From Mameliella sp. MMSF_3455 (GTDB taxonomy: Bacteria; Pseudomonadota; Alphaproteobacteria; Rhodobacterales; Rhodobacteraceae), in assembly GCF_030733205.1 (NCBI RefSeq), contig NZ_JASHJL010000002.1:124001-188000 (forward strand): a stretch of 64,000 bases of DNA. Direction: 5' to 3'. Below the pieces are notes generated by a model that was not told where the DNA came from, searched no databases, and saw only the letters and a program-made list of their open reading frames with translations. This document shows positions 16,977 through 26,238 of this stretch, piece by piece. A program made the position numbers and the translations under genes. Each line of letters starts with the position of its first letter. Position 1 is the first letter of the stretch.

Positions 16977-17108
16977 GTGTAGCCTCTTTTCAGGTTTGCC
17001 CCACTTGAATGGGGTCTTTCACTGTCGATATGCAATAACATCCGCCAAAACCCCAGCCCTGTCACCGGGAAAATCGGCAAGGCTCCGCGCATGGCCCCGG
17101 CGCGCGCG

Positions 17109-17126
17109 TGTTTCGCGCGCGAAACA
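17109..17126. promoter_or_regulatory. Perfect 18-bp palindrome TGTTTCGCGCGCGAAACA
   Basis: A perfect palindrome between the end of the Ada-like gene and the start of the OmpA-like gene. It has the parS half-sites TGTTTC and GAAACA but a six-base spacer instead of four. Either it is a regulator site in the OmpA-like promoter region or a hairpin ending the Ada-like message, although the leftward strand has no T-run after it. Confidence 0.45.
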
Positions 17127-17152
17127 TCTTTTCTTTACAGCACGTTAAGACC

Positions 17153-17995
17153 TCAAGCCTCCAATCTTGCCGCTTCCCAGGCAAGGATGGCCCGCTTGAC
17201 CGGCAACCCCCAGTGATAGCCGCCCAGACCGCCGGATTTGCGCAGGGCGCGATGGCAGGGGATCAGGTAGCTGATCGGGTTGCGCCCCACGGCCGTCCCG
17301 ACCGCGCGCACCGCCTTGGGGTGCTCGATGGCCTCGGCGATTTCGGAATAGGTGGTGACATGGCCCGAGGGGATCTGCAGCAGTGCCTCCCAGACCTTGA
17401 TCTGGAAAGGCGCCCCGATCAGGTAGAGCGGCACCGGCCCGTCCGCCTTGACGCCGAAGGCGGCCAGCGCCCAGGGTCGCAGGCGCATAGGATCCTCGAC
17501 GAAATCCGCCCGGGGCCAGCGCGCCAGCATGTCCTCCATCGCCTCTGCCTCTGTCGTCTCGGCGGAAAAGGCGATGCCGCAAATGCCCTTGTCGGTGCCC
17601 ATGACCAGGGCCGGACCAAAGGGGCTTTCGAACCAACCCCAGTAGATTGTCAGGCCGGCGCCCGCGCGCGCATAGTCGCCGGGGCTCATTGCCTCCCACC
17701 GGAGGAACAGGTCGTGCAGACGCCCGCCGCCGGACAGGCCCGTGGCATGGGCGGTTTCCAGCGTGGTGAAGCGACTGGCCAGCAAGGTCTTTGCATGGCC
17801 CAGCGTCAGGTATTGCTGGTAGCGTTTGGGAGACACCCCCGCCCATTGGCTGAACAGGCGCTGGAAATGCGCCGGGCTCATGCCGACCTCGCCTGCAATC
17901 TGGTCCAGCGTGGCCTGCGGACCCAGTAGGTCAACCGCCTCGATGGCGCGGCGCATGACCTGGTAGTGATAGCTCTGATCGTCGTCCTTGGGCAT
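17153..17995 (-). CDS. Ada-like AraC/methylated-DNA-protein-cysteine methyltransferase
   Basis: A 280-residue fusion of an AraC-type helix-turn-helix (about 10-105) and an O6-alkylguanine-DNA alkyltransferase (about 115-280). The acceptor cysteine lies in the PCHR motif of SYLIPCHRALRKSGGLGGY, and FQIKVWEALLQIPSGHVTTYSEIA precedes it. The N-terminal zinc/methylphosphotriester domain of E. coli Ada is missing, so the usual Cys38-based sensing cannot operate; activation may depend on the MGMT cysteine alone. It would repair O6-methylguanine and perhaps act as a regulator. Confidence 0.9.
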   Translation of the reverse strand: MPKDDDQSYHYQVMRRAIEAVDLLGPQATLDQIAGEVGMSPAHFQRLFSQWAGVSPKRYQQYLTLGHAKTLLASRFTTLETAHATGLSGGGRLHDLFLRWEAMSPGDYARAGAGLTIYWGWFESPFGPALVMGTDKGICGIAFSAETTEAEAMEDMLARWPRADFVEDPMRLRPWALAAFGVKADGPVPLYLIGAPFQIKVWEALLQIPSGHVTTYSEIAEAIEHPKAVRAVGTAVGRNPISYLIPCHRALRKSGGLGGYHWGLPVKRAILAWEAARLEA

Positions 17996-18184
17996 GGCTG
18001 TCTCTCCTTGCGCCGCAGATTAGCCCTGTCGCCGCGGGCGAGCGATCCGAATATTGCGGAAAGGCGAAAGAGCGGCGGTGCATATGAACCAACCTTGGAG
18101 CGAGGGACCATTCCCCGGCGGCGAGGATGCCACTGGCAGTGAAGACACCGACATTGGATCCACCTAGCGCCGGGGGTCTTGATG

Positions 18185-19045
18185 TCAGAGGCCCGCAAGG
18201 AAGCGGCCGACCACCATCTCCTGCTGTTTCAAACCGTCGGGATCGGCTGCGGTCTTGAACCGGGTCAGGTCCTCTGCCCAGTCAGAGGTGCGGACGCGGA
18301 TCGGCGGTGTCTCTGCCGCGATGACGCCCATGATCACCTCTGCCACCTGGTCCGGTGTCTGGTAGGCGTCTGCCCCCATGCGGGACTGCGCGCCAGAGAT
18401 ATAGGTTTGCAGGATCGGCAGGTATTCATCCTCCAGCATGCCGCCGGTCTCCTCGACCTGCTTTAGCACGGTTGCGGCAAATTCGGACTGGATACCGCCG
18501 GGCTCGACAGCGCTGAACCGGATGCCGAAAGCCGGGGTCAGATAGGCGGCCATCGCCTCTGTCAGCCCTTCGACCGCAAATTTCGCGGCGCAGTAGATCT
18601 CGTTGAAGGGCTGCCCGACAAGTCCGCCGACAGAGGTGACATTCACGATGTGCCCGGCGCGCGCCTGCCGCATGTGCGGGATCACCGCCTTTGTGGCGCG
18701 CACGACACCCATATAGTTGATGTCGGTCACGCGGGTGATGTCCGCCTCTGACGCCTGTTCGACGGTACGAACGAACCCCTGCCCGGCGTTGTTCACCAGC
18801 ACGTCGATGCGCCCGTGATCCGCGATGATCTGCGAGACCGCGGCCTCGATGCTGGCCATGTCCTGCACGTCCAGCGGCAGCACGTTCAGCGTGACGCCCG
18901 CCTCTGCGGCCGCCTGATCCAGCGACGCGCGTTTTCCGAGGTTGCGCATGGTCGCATAGACCGTATGGCCCGCCTGCGCGGCCTGCACGGCGATGGAAAT
19001 GCCCAGCCCGGTGGAGGTGCCGGTGACGAGGATGATCTTGCTCAT
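18185..19045 (-). CDS. SDR family NAD(P)-dependent oxidoreductase
   Basis: A 286-residue classical short-chain dehydrogenase. The cofactor motif is TGTSTGLG near the N-terminus, NNAGQG follows at about 86-91, and the catalytic pair is in YCAAK (Tyr, Lys three apart). The substrate is unknown. AAAGGA lies seven bases before the ATG at 19045, which favours it over the ATG two codons upstream. The TetR gene ends 18 bases upstream in the same direction, so the pair forms a self-regulated operon. Confidence 0.87.
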   Translation of the reverse strand: MSKIILVTGTSTGLGISIAVQAAQAGHTVYATMRNLGKRASLDQAAAEAGVTLNVLPLDVQDMASIEAAVSQIIADHGRIDVLVNNAGQGFVRTVEQASEADITRVTDINYMGVVRATKAVIPHMRQARAGHIVNVTSVGGLVGQPFNEIYCAAKFAVEGLTEAMAAYLTPAFGIRFSAVEPGGIQSEFAATVLKQVEETGGMLEDEYLPILQTYISGAQSRMGADAYQTPDQVAEVIMGVIAAETPPIRVRTSDWAEDLTRFKTAADPDGLKQQEMVVGRFLAGL

Positions 19046-19063
19046 TTTCATGTCCTTTGGAAT

Positions 19064-19636
19064 TCAGGCCGCGATCGAAAGCCAGACCCGCTCAAAGGTC
19101 TGCTCGATGCTGTCGCGCGGTATGGGCTGGCCCCGCATCACCGCCCCGCGCGCCATTTGCATGGCAGGCGCGGTCAGCAACAGGGACAGCAGCTTGGTGT
19201 CCAGCGGGGCCAGGGTGCCATCCAGCACCCCGCGCCGAAGAAGCGCCGCGATATCCTCGGCATAGCTGTCCGCTTTGGCCTGCTGGTCTTCGGTCAGCAG
19301 ATGCGCCGCGGCGCCAAGGTCGAGGAACAGGAACTCGCGCGGGTGATCGGCGATCCAGTCGAACATGTCGAACCACATCGCACGGATCATCGCGGCGGTC
19401 GGCGTGGTGTCCCGCCGTCGGGTGATGGTCTCGTGGAACTCCTCTTTCAGCTCCATGTAGACCTGTTGCAGCATGTCGGTCTTGTTCTCGAAATGCACAT
19501 AGATCGTCCCGGCAGAGACTTGCGCGCGTTTCACAACGTCCGCCACGGACAAGGCGGCAAAGCCCTTGTCCACCGCCTCATACACCACGGCATTGCGCAG
19601 TTTCCGACGAGTCTGGTCCTTGGTCAGGCGGGGCAT
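19064..19636 (-). CDS. TetR family transcriptional regulator
   Basis: A 190-residue repressor with an N-terminal helix-turn-helix (about residues 8-50, KGFAALSVADVVKRAQVSAGTIYVHF region) and a helical ligand-binding domain. The start was set at 19636 (MPRLTKDQ), because the frame upstream crosses its own operator. A perfect 20-bp palindrome lies 35 bases upstream. It most likely represses itself and the SDR gene until a small molecule binds. Confidence 0.88.
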   Translation of the reverse strand: MPRLTKDQTRRKLRNAVVYEAVDKGFAALSVADVVKRAQVSAGTIYVHFENKTDMLQQVYMELKEEFHETITRRRDTTPTAAMIRAMWFDMFDWIADHPREFLFLDLGAAAHLLTEDQQAKADSYAEDIAALLRRGVLDGTLAPLDTKLLSLLLTAPAMQMARGAVMRGQPIPRDSIEQTFERVWLSIAA

Positions 19637-19670
19637 GGCGAGTCCTTCCGGTTCGATGACGCTCAAGTAT

Positions 19671-19690
19671 GATAATGAATATTCATTATC
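19671..19690. promoter_or_regulatory. Perfect 20-bp palindromic operator of the TetR/SDR operon
   Basis: GATAATGAATATTCATTATC reads the same on both strands and sits 35-54 bases upstream of the TetR start, in AT-rich DNA unlike its surroundings. The position and length suit a TetR dimer site overlapping the promoter. nth starts 84 bases away in the other direction and could also be affected. Confidence 0.75.
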
Positions 19691-19773
19691 AATAACGCGG
19701 GCGAAAAAATGCCTCACACCTTGGTGAGCGGGGCGACTTGCGGCACGGGGGCATTGCGGGCATAGGGGAACGC

Positions 19774-20418
19774 ATGGCCAAGCAGCTTGACTATCATACG
19801 ATCCGGCAGATCTTTTCCCGCTTTCAGGAGTCCGAGCCGGAACCAAAGGGCGAGCTGAACCACGTCAATGCCTACACGCTGGTCGTGGCGGTGGCGCTGT
19901 CGGCACAGGCGACGGATGCGGGGGTCAACAAGGCCACCGAAAAGCTGTTCCAGATCGCCGACACGCCGGAAAAGATGCTGGCCCTGGGCGAAGAGGGCGT
20001 GACCGAGCATATCAAGACCATCGGCCTGTATCGCAACAAGGCCAAGAACGTCATCAAGATGGCCAGGATCCTTGTCGAGGACTACGGCGGCGAGGTGCCC
20101 AACAGCCGCGCCGCGCTGGAAAGCCTGCCGGGTGTCGGCCGCAAGACCGCCAACGTGGTGCTGAACATGTGGTGGCAGTACCCGGCGCAGGCCGTGGATA
20201 CGCATATCTTTCGCGTCGGCAACCGCACCGGCATCTGCCCGGGCAAGGACGTGGTCGCCGTGGAACGCGCGATCGAGGACAACATCCCGGTCGATTTCCA
20301 GCAACACGCCCATCACTGGCTGATCCTGCACGGGCGGTACATCTGCGTCGCGCGCAAGCCCAAGTGCAAGGCCTGCCTCATCAACGACCTCTGTCCATTC
20401 GAGGAAAAGACGACATGA
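19774..20418 (+). CDS. nth: Endonuclease III
   Basis: A 214-residue base-excision repair glycosylase/AP lyase for oxidised pyrimidines. The helix-hairpin-helix LPGVGRKTANVV carries the catalytic lysine and VDTHIFRV the catalytic aspartate. The C-terminal iron-sulfur loop C-x6-C-x2-C-x5-C is intact (CVARKPKCKACLINDLC). AGGGGAACGC lies before the ATG at 19774. The stop overlaps the following kinase start (ATGA). Confidence 0.95.
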   Translation: MAKQLDYHTIRQIFSRFQESEPEPKGELNHVNAYTLVVAVALSAQATDAGVNKATEKLFQIADTPEKMLALGEEGVTEHIKTIGLYRNKAKNVIKMARILVEDYGGEVPNSRAALESLPGVGRKTANVVLNMWWQYPAQAVDTHIFRVGNRTGICPGKDVVAVERAIEDNIPVDFQQHAHHWLILHGRYICVARKPKCKACLINDLCPFEEKTT

Positions 20419-21404
20419 AGAAATACCAGGTCGTCGGCATCGGCAACGCCGTCGTCGACGTGATCGCCCGCACCGAGGACGCCTTTCTGGCCGACATGGG
20501 CATCGAGAAAGGCATCATGCAGCTGATCGAGCGCGACCGCGCCGAAACGCTTTACGAGGCGATGGGCAACCGCGTGCAGACACCGGGCGGATCGGTGGCC
20601 AACACGATCGCGGGCTTGGGGAACCTGGACGCGCGCACCGCCTTTATCGGGCGTGTCGCGGATGACGACCTTGGCGCATTCTATGCCTCGGCGATGAAGA
20701 ACGAGGGCATCGACTTTGTAAACGATCCGGTTCCGGGTGGCGAACTGCCTTCGTCGCGGTCGATGATCTTCGTTTCTCCCGATGGCGAACGCTCGATGAA
20801 CACCTACCTCGGGATTTCCGCCGAACTGGGCCCGGATGACGTATCCGAGGACGTGGCAGGCCAGGCCGAGATCCTGTTCCTCGAAGGCTACCTGTTCGAC
20901 AAGGACAAGGGGAAAGAGGCCTTTCTCAAGGCCGCGCGTGCCTGCAAGGCGGCGGGCGGCAAACCCGGGATCGCGATTTCCGATCCCTTCTGCGTCGAAC
21001 GTCACCGCGCGGACTTCCTGAAGCTGATCGAACACGACATGGATTTTGTCATCGGCAACGAAGACGAAATTCGCTCGCTCTATCAGAACGACGACCTGGA
21101 CGCAGACCTACGCGCCGTGGGCGAGATTTGCCCGCTGGTGATCTGCACCCGCTCCGGTGACGGTGTCTCGATCCTGCACGAAGGCACACGCACCGATGTC
21201 AGCGTGGAAAAGATCGTGCCCGTGGACGCAACCGGCGCAGGCGACCAGTTTGCCGCCGGGTTCCTGTTCGGACTGGCCACCGGGGCGGACATGGAAAAGG
21301 CGGCCCGCATGGGCAGCGTCGCCGCACGCGAGGTCATCAGCCACATGGGTCCGCGCCCGGAAACCAGCCTGCTGGACCTCTTCCGCCAGCATGGCCTGAT
21401 CTGA
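20415..21404 (+). CDS. PfkB family carbohydrate/adenosine kinase
   Basis: A 329-residue ribokinase-fold kinase. GGSVANTIAGLG in the N-terminal part binds the sugar, and DATGAGDQFAAGFLFGLA holds the catalytic aspartate and the anion hole. The length and sequence style match proteins usually called adenosine kinase in this bacterial family, but related enzymes act on ribose or fructose. It is translationally coupled to nth by a four-base overlap, with no obvious functional link. Confidence 0.87.
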   Translation: MKKYQVVGIGNAVVDVIARTEDAFLADMGIEKGIMQLIERDRAETLYEAMGNRVQTPGGSVANTIAGLGNLDARTAFIGRVADDDLGAFYASAMKNEGIDFVNDPVPGGELPSSRSMIFVSPDGERSMNTYLGISAELGPDDVSEDVAGQAEILFLEGYLFDKDKGKEAFLKAARACKAAGGKPGIAISDPFCVERHRADFLKLIEHDMDFVIGNEDEIRSLYQNDDLDADLRAVGEICPLVICTRSGDGVSILHEGTRTDVSVEKIVPVDATGAGDQFAAGFLFGLATGADMEKAARMGSVAAREVISHMGPRPETSLLDLFRQHGLI

Positions 21405-21562
21405 CCCCGTCAAGATGTTTCGGGCGCCTGCCTGGTCGACTTTGGCCGGCGCCCGTCTGATTTCATGGCGATTTCACGCGGCATTCACGCAAGTGCCGTT
21501 CCGCCACGCATCCCGTATCGCTAGCCTAATCCACAAGGGTTGGATTGTCCGGGGCGCGGTAC

Positions 21563-22750
21563 ATGACGCGATATATCCTTTTGCGAGACAAGACCCGGAA
21601 CTGGCGCAGAGCACGCGTGCCGCTTGGCTCCCGTATCGCGCCGGAGGATCCCGACGCCCCCGCCGACCCGCAGATCGAGGTGAAAGAACTGACGCCCTCC
21701 GACCTGCGCGAGACCGCCGGCGACCGCGATCTTCTGACCATCCAGCCCGCCATGCCAACCCGCCTGCTGACGCCCGAACCGATGGACGAGCTGCGCGCCT
21801 GCGAGATGGTTCCGGGCTGGGGACTGCGGGCCACCCGGGCGGACTGGACCCCGATGTCGGGCGCCGGGGCGCGGGTGGCGCTGCTGGACACGGGGATTGA
21901 CGCCGGGCACGCCTGCTTTGCCGGGGTCGCGGTGACGGCACGCGATTTCGCCGGCACCGGCATCGCGGATGCCAACGGCCACGGCACCCATATGGCGGGG
22001 ACGGTGCTGGGCCGCGACCTAGGCGGCACGCGCATCGGCGTGGCGCGCGGGATCAGCGAATTGCTGATCGGCAAGGTGCTAACAGACAGCGGGCGCGGCC
22101 GGTCCGAGGATTTCCTGAACGCGCTGCTCTGGGCCTTGCAGAAAAAGGCGGAGATCGTCGGCTTTGCACTGGCCTTCGATACTGCTGCCCAGATCGAGAC
22201 CCTTGTCGAGGAGGGCTATCCGGTACCGCTGGCCACTGCGGCGGCAATCCATGCCTATCGCGGCAACCTGCGCATTTGTGAAATGCTGTTGCAGATGATC
22301 GGCGGCGGACAGGTTCCGCTGATGCTGGGCGCCGTCGGCAACGACTCTCTCCGCACCATCGCAACCGATTTCGAGACCGGCCCGGTTGCCCCGGCAGCGG
22401 CTTCGGGCGTGCTGGCCATTGGCGCCTGCGGGCCGGGCGAATCGGGGTTTTGCCCCGCGCCCTTTACCAACGCGGGCGCGGCCGTGGTGGCACCGGGCGT
22501 GGGCATCATCTCGGCCGGTCCGGCCGAAGGCCTGCGCCCGCTCAACGGCACCTCGATGGCGTTGGCCCATGCGGTGGGGATCGCCGCGCTCTGGGTCGAA
22601 AAGATGCGTGCCGAGAACGAGGCCGTGACGGCACGGACGCTGGCCACCCGCCTGGTCCGCTCTGCCACCTTCGAGCCGATGTGCCCGGCAGCCTCTTACA
22701 TCGATTGCGGCAGGGGGTTGATCCAGGCCCCCGAGGGATCGCTGGACTGA
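21563..22750 (+). CDS. S8 family (subtilisin-like) serine peptidase without signal peptide
   Basis: A 395-residue subtilase. The triad is visible: Asp109 in VALLDTGID, His140 in NGHGTHMAG and Ser331 in LNGTSMALAHA, with the oxyanion Asn260 in GAVGND. There is no signal peptide or membrane span; the N-terminus is basic (MTRYILLRDKTRNWRRARV) and residues 20-95 form a pre-domain of unknown fold. It is therefore probably a cytosolic protease, which is unusual for the family. The start was set at the ATG 21563 rather than the TTG at 21545. The next gene, 56 bases on, is the glycolipid-binding-like protein. Confidence 0.85.
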   Translation: MTRYILLRDKTRNWRRARVPLGSRIAPEDPDAPADPQIEVKELTPSDLRETAGDRDLLTIQPAMPTRLLTPEPMDELRACEMVPGWGLRATRADWTPMSGAGARVALLDTGIDAGHACFAGVAVTARDFAGTGIADANGHGTHMAGTVLGRDLGGTRIGVARGISELLIGKVLTDSGRGRSEDFLNALLWALQKKAEIVGFALAFDTAAQIETLVEEGYPVPLATAAAIHAYRGNLRICEMLLQMIGGGQVPLMLGAVGNDSLRTIATDFETGPVAPAAASGVLAIGACGPGESGFCPAPFTNAGAAVVAPGVGIISAGPAEGLRPLNGTSMALAHAVGIAALWVEKMRAENEAVTARTLATRLVRSATFEPMCPAASYIDCGRGLIQAPEGSLD

Positions 22751-22806
22751 TTGGCGCCATGGCAAGCGTAACGTGCTAGACTCCGCTCCCAAGGGGAGGC
22801 ACAGCC

Positions 22807-23343
22807 ATGATCGCAGGAGCGTTCGCCGTCTTGTGGGTCCGCCAGGACGGACCGGGAAACGACGCATGCCGTTTCGCAGAGGCCGAAGGCGGCTTTTTGA
22901 TCGACGGGTCGTCAACGGATGCGGACTGGACCGCGTTGCGCTATCGCATCCGCGCCCGCAGCGACGGGACGACGCACCGTGTCCGTATCGGCGCCCGCTC
23001 CCGCATCTTCATCCAGCGCAATGCAGCGGATGACTGGCTGCTGAACGGGGCACATGCCCCGGAGGTCGCCGGCGCCAAGGATATCCACCTTGGCTTTACC
23101 CCCGCTGCGCTGACCCTGCCGATCCGCCGTCTCGCGCTGGGCATCGGGGAAGAGACCGCTGTCGATCTCGCCAGTCTGGACCTGGAACTGGCCCGTCTGA
23201 CACCTCTGAGTCTCGCCCTCCGGCGGGTCGCGAAGGACAGGTACGCGACGGTCGATCAAGCGAGCGGCGCGACCTCCAACCTGACAGTGGATGCGCAGGG
23301 TATCGTGCGTGCCGTAGAGGGGCGCTGGATCGCGCAGAGGTAA
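22807..23343 (+). CDS. Putative glycolipid-binding family protein
   Basis: A 178-residue protein that resembles the putative glycolipid-binding family (PF06475 type): the N-terminal VLWVRQDGPGNDACRF and the alternating strands WTALRYRIRAR and THRVRIGARS match its pattern. Members are soluble beta barrels of unproven function. GGGGAGG precedes the ATG. It follows the subtilase gene and may share its message; whether the two work together is unknown. Confidence 0.7.
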   Translation: MIAGAFAVLWVRQDGPGNDACRFAEAEGGFLIDGSSTDADWTALRYRIRARSDGTTHRVRIGARSRIFIQRNAADDWLLNGAHAPEVAGAKDIHLGFTPAALTLPIRRLALGIGEETAVDLASLDLELARLTPLSLALRRVAKDRYATVDQASGATSNLTVDAQGIVRAVEGRWIAQR

Positions 23344-23353
23344 CGCGCCGGCC

Positions 23354-26161
23354 TCAGTGCGCGTCGGCCCAGTTGTCGCCCTGCCCGGCATCCACCACCA
23401 GCGGCACGTCCAGCTTCACAACCGGGTCGCAGGCACCCTCCATGACCTCCTTGGCCACACCGATCAGGTCATCGACCGCGTCTTTTTCGACCTCGAACAG
23501 CAGTTCGTCGTGCACCTGCAGCAGCATCTTGGCGGGCAGACCCTTGATGGCATCCGGCATCCGGATCATCGCGCGCCGGATGATATCCGCCGCCGTGCCC
23601 TGGATCGGTGCGTTGATCGCCGCGCGCTTGGCAAAGCCCGCACGCGGCCCCTTGGCGGCGATCTCTGGCGTGTGGATCTGGCGGCCGAACAGGGTTTCCA
23701 CCCGTTTGTGTTCCTTGGCGAATTCCACCGTCGCGTCCATGTACTTGCGGATGCCGGGGAAGCGTTCGAAATAGCGGTCTATGAACCCTTGCGCCTCCCC
23801 CCGTGGGATGCGCAGGTTCCGCGCGAGACCAAAGCCGGAAATCCCGTAGATCACGCCAAAGTTGATCGCCTTGGCCTGACGGCGAATGTCCGGCGTCATC
23901 TCGTCCAGCGGCACGTTGAACATTTCCGACGCCGTCATGGCGTGGATGTCCTGCCCTTCGCGGAACGCCTGTTTCAACGCGTCGATCCCGGCCATGTGGG
24001 CAAGGATGCGCAGTTCGATCTGGGAATAGTCGAGGCTGACCAGAACCTGCCCTTCGGGCGCGATGAACGCGGTGCGGATGCGGCGCCCCTCCTCGGACCT
24101 CACCGGGATGTTCTGCAGGTTGGGATCGTTCGATGCCAGCCGCCCGGTGTTCGCGCCCGCGATGGAATAGGACGTGTGCACCCGCCCCGTATCGGCGTTG
24201 ATGTGTTCCTGCAGGGCGTCGGTGTAGGTCGATTTCAGCTTGCTGACCTGCCGCCAGTCCAGCACGCGGCGGGGCAATTCGTGTTCCGTCGCAAGGTCTT
24301 CGAGGATGTCGGCCCCGGTGGAATACTTGCCGGTCTTGCCGCGCTTGCCGCCCTCGAGCCCCATCTTGTCGAAGAGGATCTCACCAAGTTGCGCAGGGCT
24401 GCCGACGTTGAACTTCTCGCCGGCCAGCTCGTGAATTTCCTCTTCCAGCTGCGCCATCTTCTGGGCAAAGGCGCTGGACATGTTGCGCAGCACCTCGCGG
24501 TCGACCTTGATACCGGTCATCTCCATCTGGGCCAGCACAGGCACCATCGGGCGTTCCAGCCCCTCGTAGACGCGCGTGACCCTGGCGCGGTGCAACTGCG
24601 GCTTGAAGACCTTTGCCAGCCGCAGGGTGATGTCCGCGTCCTCGGCGGCATAGCGCGTGGCCTTGTCGATCGGCACTTGGTCGAAGGTGATCTGGCTCTT
24701 GCCGCTGCCGATGATCTCCTTGATCGGGATCGGCGTGTGCGACAGATAGCGTTCCGCCAGCGCATCCATCCCGTGCCCGTGCAGCCCCGCGTTCATCGCG
24801 TAGGACATCAGCATGGTGTCGTCGATCGGTGCGATCTGCACACCGTAGCGCGCCATGACCTTGGCGTCGTATTTCATGTTCTGGCCGATCTTCATCACCG
24901 CCGGGTCCTCCAGCAGCGGCTTCAGCGCCTCAAGGGCCTGCTCCAGCGGGATCTGCCCCTCTGTCAGGTCCTTCGACTCGAACAGACCCTCGCCGCTTTC
25001 GCCGCGATGGGTCAGCGGGATGTAACAGGCATGGCCGGGGTCGACGCAAAGCGAGATGCCGACAAGGTCGCAGGTCATCTCGTTCAGGCCCGTGGTTTCC
25101 GTGTCGAAGGCCACGGTGCCGCGCTCGTTCGCGCGGTCGATCCATTTTTGCAGCGCCTCCATATCCGCCACGGTTTCATACCGTTCGGGGTCGATGGCAG
25201 GCCAGTCGGGGTCTTCGTCCCTGGGGTTGGCCCCCTCTGGCGTGGCGTCCGGGATCACCGGCGCCTCGACCCCCAGACCGTCGGCAATACGCTTGGTCAG
25301 GGTGCGGAACTCCATCTCCTTGAGAAAGCCCAGCAGCACCTCGGGTTCCGGGTCGCGCACCTCGAGATCGTCCAGCGTGAACGGCAGGTCCATGCCCTCG
25401 TCCAGCTGAACCAGTTTCTTGGACAGCTCGATCTGGTCGCGTTTCTCGATCAGGGTCTGGCGGCGCTTTGGCTGCTTGATCTCCTCGGCCCGGTCGAGCA
25501 GGTCTTCTAGGCTGCCATATTCGTTGATCAGCAGGGCCGCCGTCTTGATCCCGATGCCCGGCGCCCCAGGCACATTGTCGACGGAATCGCCCGCCAGCGC
25601 CTGCACGTCGACCACCCGTTCCGGCGGGACTCCGAATTTTTCCATCACGCCTTCGCGGTCGATGAGCTTGTTCTTCATCGGGTCCAGCATTTCGACGCCG
25701 TCGCCGACAAGCTGCATCAGGTCCTTGTCCGACGACAGGATCGTGACCCGCCCGCCGGCCTCCCGGGCGCGGCAGGCCAGCGTGGCCATGATGTCGTCGG
25801 CCTCGAATCCCTCGATCTCCTTGCAGGCGATGTTGAAAGCCTCGGTGGCCCGGCGGGTCAGCGGAATCTGCGGGCGCAGATCCTCTGGCATCTCGTCGCG
25901 GTTTGCCTTGTACTGATCGTACAGGTCGTTGCGGAAGGTGTGGCTGCCCTTGTCGAACACCACCGCAACATGGGTCGGCGCATCGGGGCCCGTATTCCCC
26001 TCGACATAGCGGTGCAGCATGTTGCAGAACCCGCTGACCGCACCGATCGGCAGGCCGTCGCTTTTGCGGGTCAGTGGCGGCAGGGCGTGGAAGGCCCGAA
26101 AGATATAGGCCGAACCGTCGATCAGATGCAGGTGGCATCCCTTGCCGAAAGTGCTGGCCAT
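23354..26161 (-). CDS. polA: DNA polymerase I
   Basis: A 935-residue polymerase with all three domains: the 5'-3' exonuclease (about 1-290, starting LIDGSAYIFRAFHALPP), a 3'-5' exonuclease with an intact first motif FDTETTGLNEM, and the polymerase domain (about 560-935) with DYSQIELRILAHMAG, RRQAKAINFGVIYG and LLQVHDELLFEVE. It fills gaps in repair and removes RNA primers. The length is standard. It is convergent with the upstream plus-strand gene, ending 10 bases from its stop. Confidence 0.97.
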   Translation of the reverse strand: MASTFGKGCHLHLIDGSAYIFRAFHALPPLTRKSDGLPIGAVSGFCNMLHRYVEGNTGPDAPTHVAVVFDKGSHTFRNDLYDQYKANRDEMPEDLRPQIPLTRRATEAFNIACKEIEGFEADDIMATLACRAREAGGRVTILSSDKDLMQLVGDGVEMLDPMKNKLIDREGVMEKFGVPPERVVDVQALAGDSVDNVPGAPGIGIKTAALLINEYGSLEDLLDRAEEIKQPKRRQTLIEKRDQIELSKKLVQLDEGMDLPFTLDDLEVRDPEPEVLLGFLKEMEFRTLTKRIADGLGVEAPVIPDATPEGANPRDEDPDWPAIDPERYETVADMEALQKWIDRANERGTVAFDTETTGLNEMTCDLVGISLCVDPGHACYIPLTHRGESGEGLFESKDLTEGQIPLEQALEALKPLLEDPAVMKIGQNMKYDAKVMARYGVQIAPIDDTMLMSYAMNAGLHGHGMDALAERYLSHTPIPIKEIIGSGKSQITFDQVPIDKATRYAAEDADITLRLAKVFKPQLHRARVTRVYEGLERPMVPVLAQMEMTGIKVDREVLRNMSSAFAQKMAQLEEEIHELAGEKFNVGSPAQLGEILFDKMGLEGGKRGKTGKYSTGADILEDLATEHELPRRVLDWRQVSKLKSTYTDALQEHINADTGRVHTSYSIAGANTGRLASNDPNLQNIPVRSEEGRRIRTAFIAPEGQVLVSLDYSQIELRILAHMAGIDALKQAFREGQDIHAMTASEMFNVPLDEMTPDIRRQAKAINFGVIYGISGFGLARNLRIPRGEAQGFIDRYFERFPGIRKYMDATVEFAKEHKRVETLFGRQIHTPEIAAKGPRAGFAKRAAINAPIQGTAADIIRRAMIRMPDAIKGLPAKMLLQVHDELLFEVEKDAVDDLIGVAKEVMEGACDPVVKLDVPLVVDAGQGDNWADAH

Positions 26162-26238
26162 GTGTCGTCTCCCGCTCAGGTCATGTCACGCATGATGTGC
26201 CACGAACCGCGGCGGGGTGCCAGCAGCGGATTTCAGCC

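Noticed and set aside
18084-18167. A 27-codon plus-strand ORF between the Ada-like and SDR genes
   Set aside because: It has an ATG and stop but no convincing ribosome-binding site, and its composition is low-complexity (many Gly, Asp, Ser).
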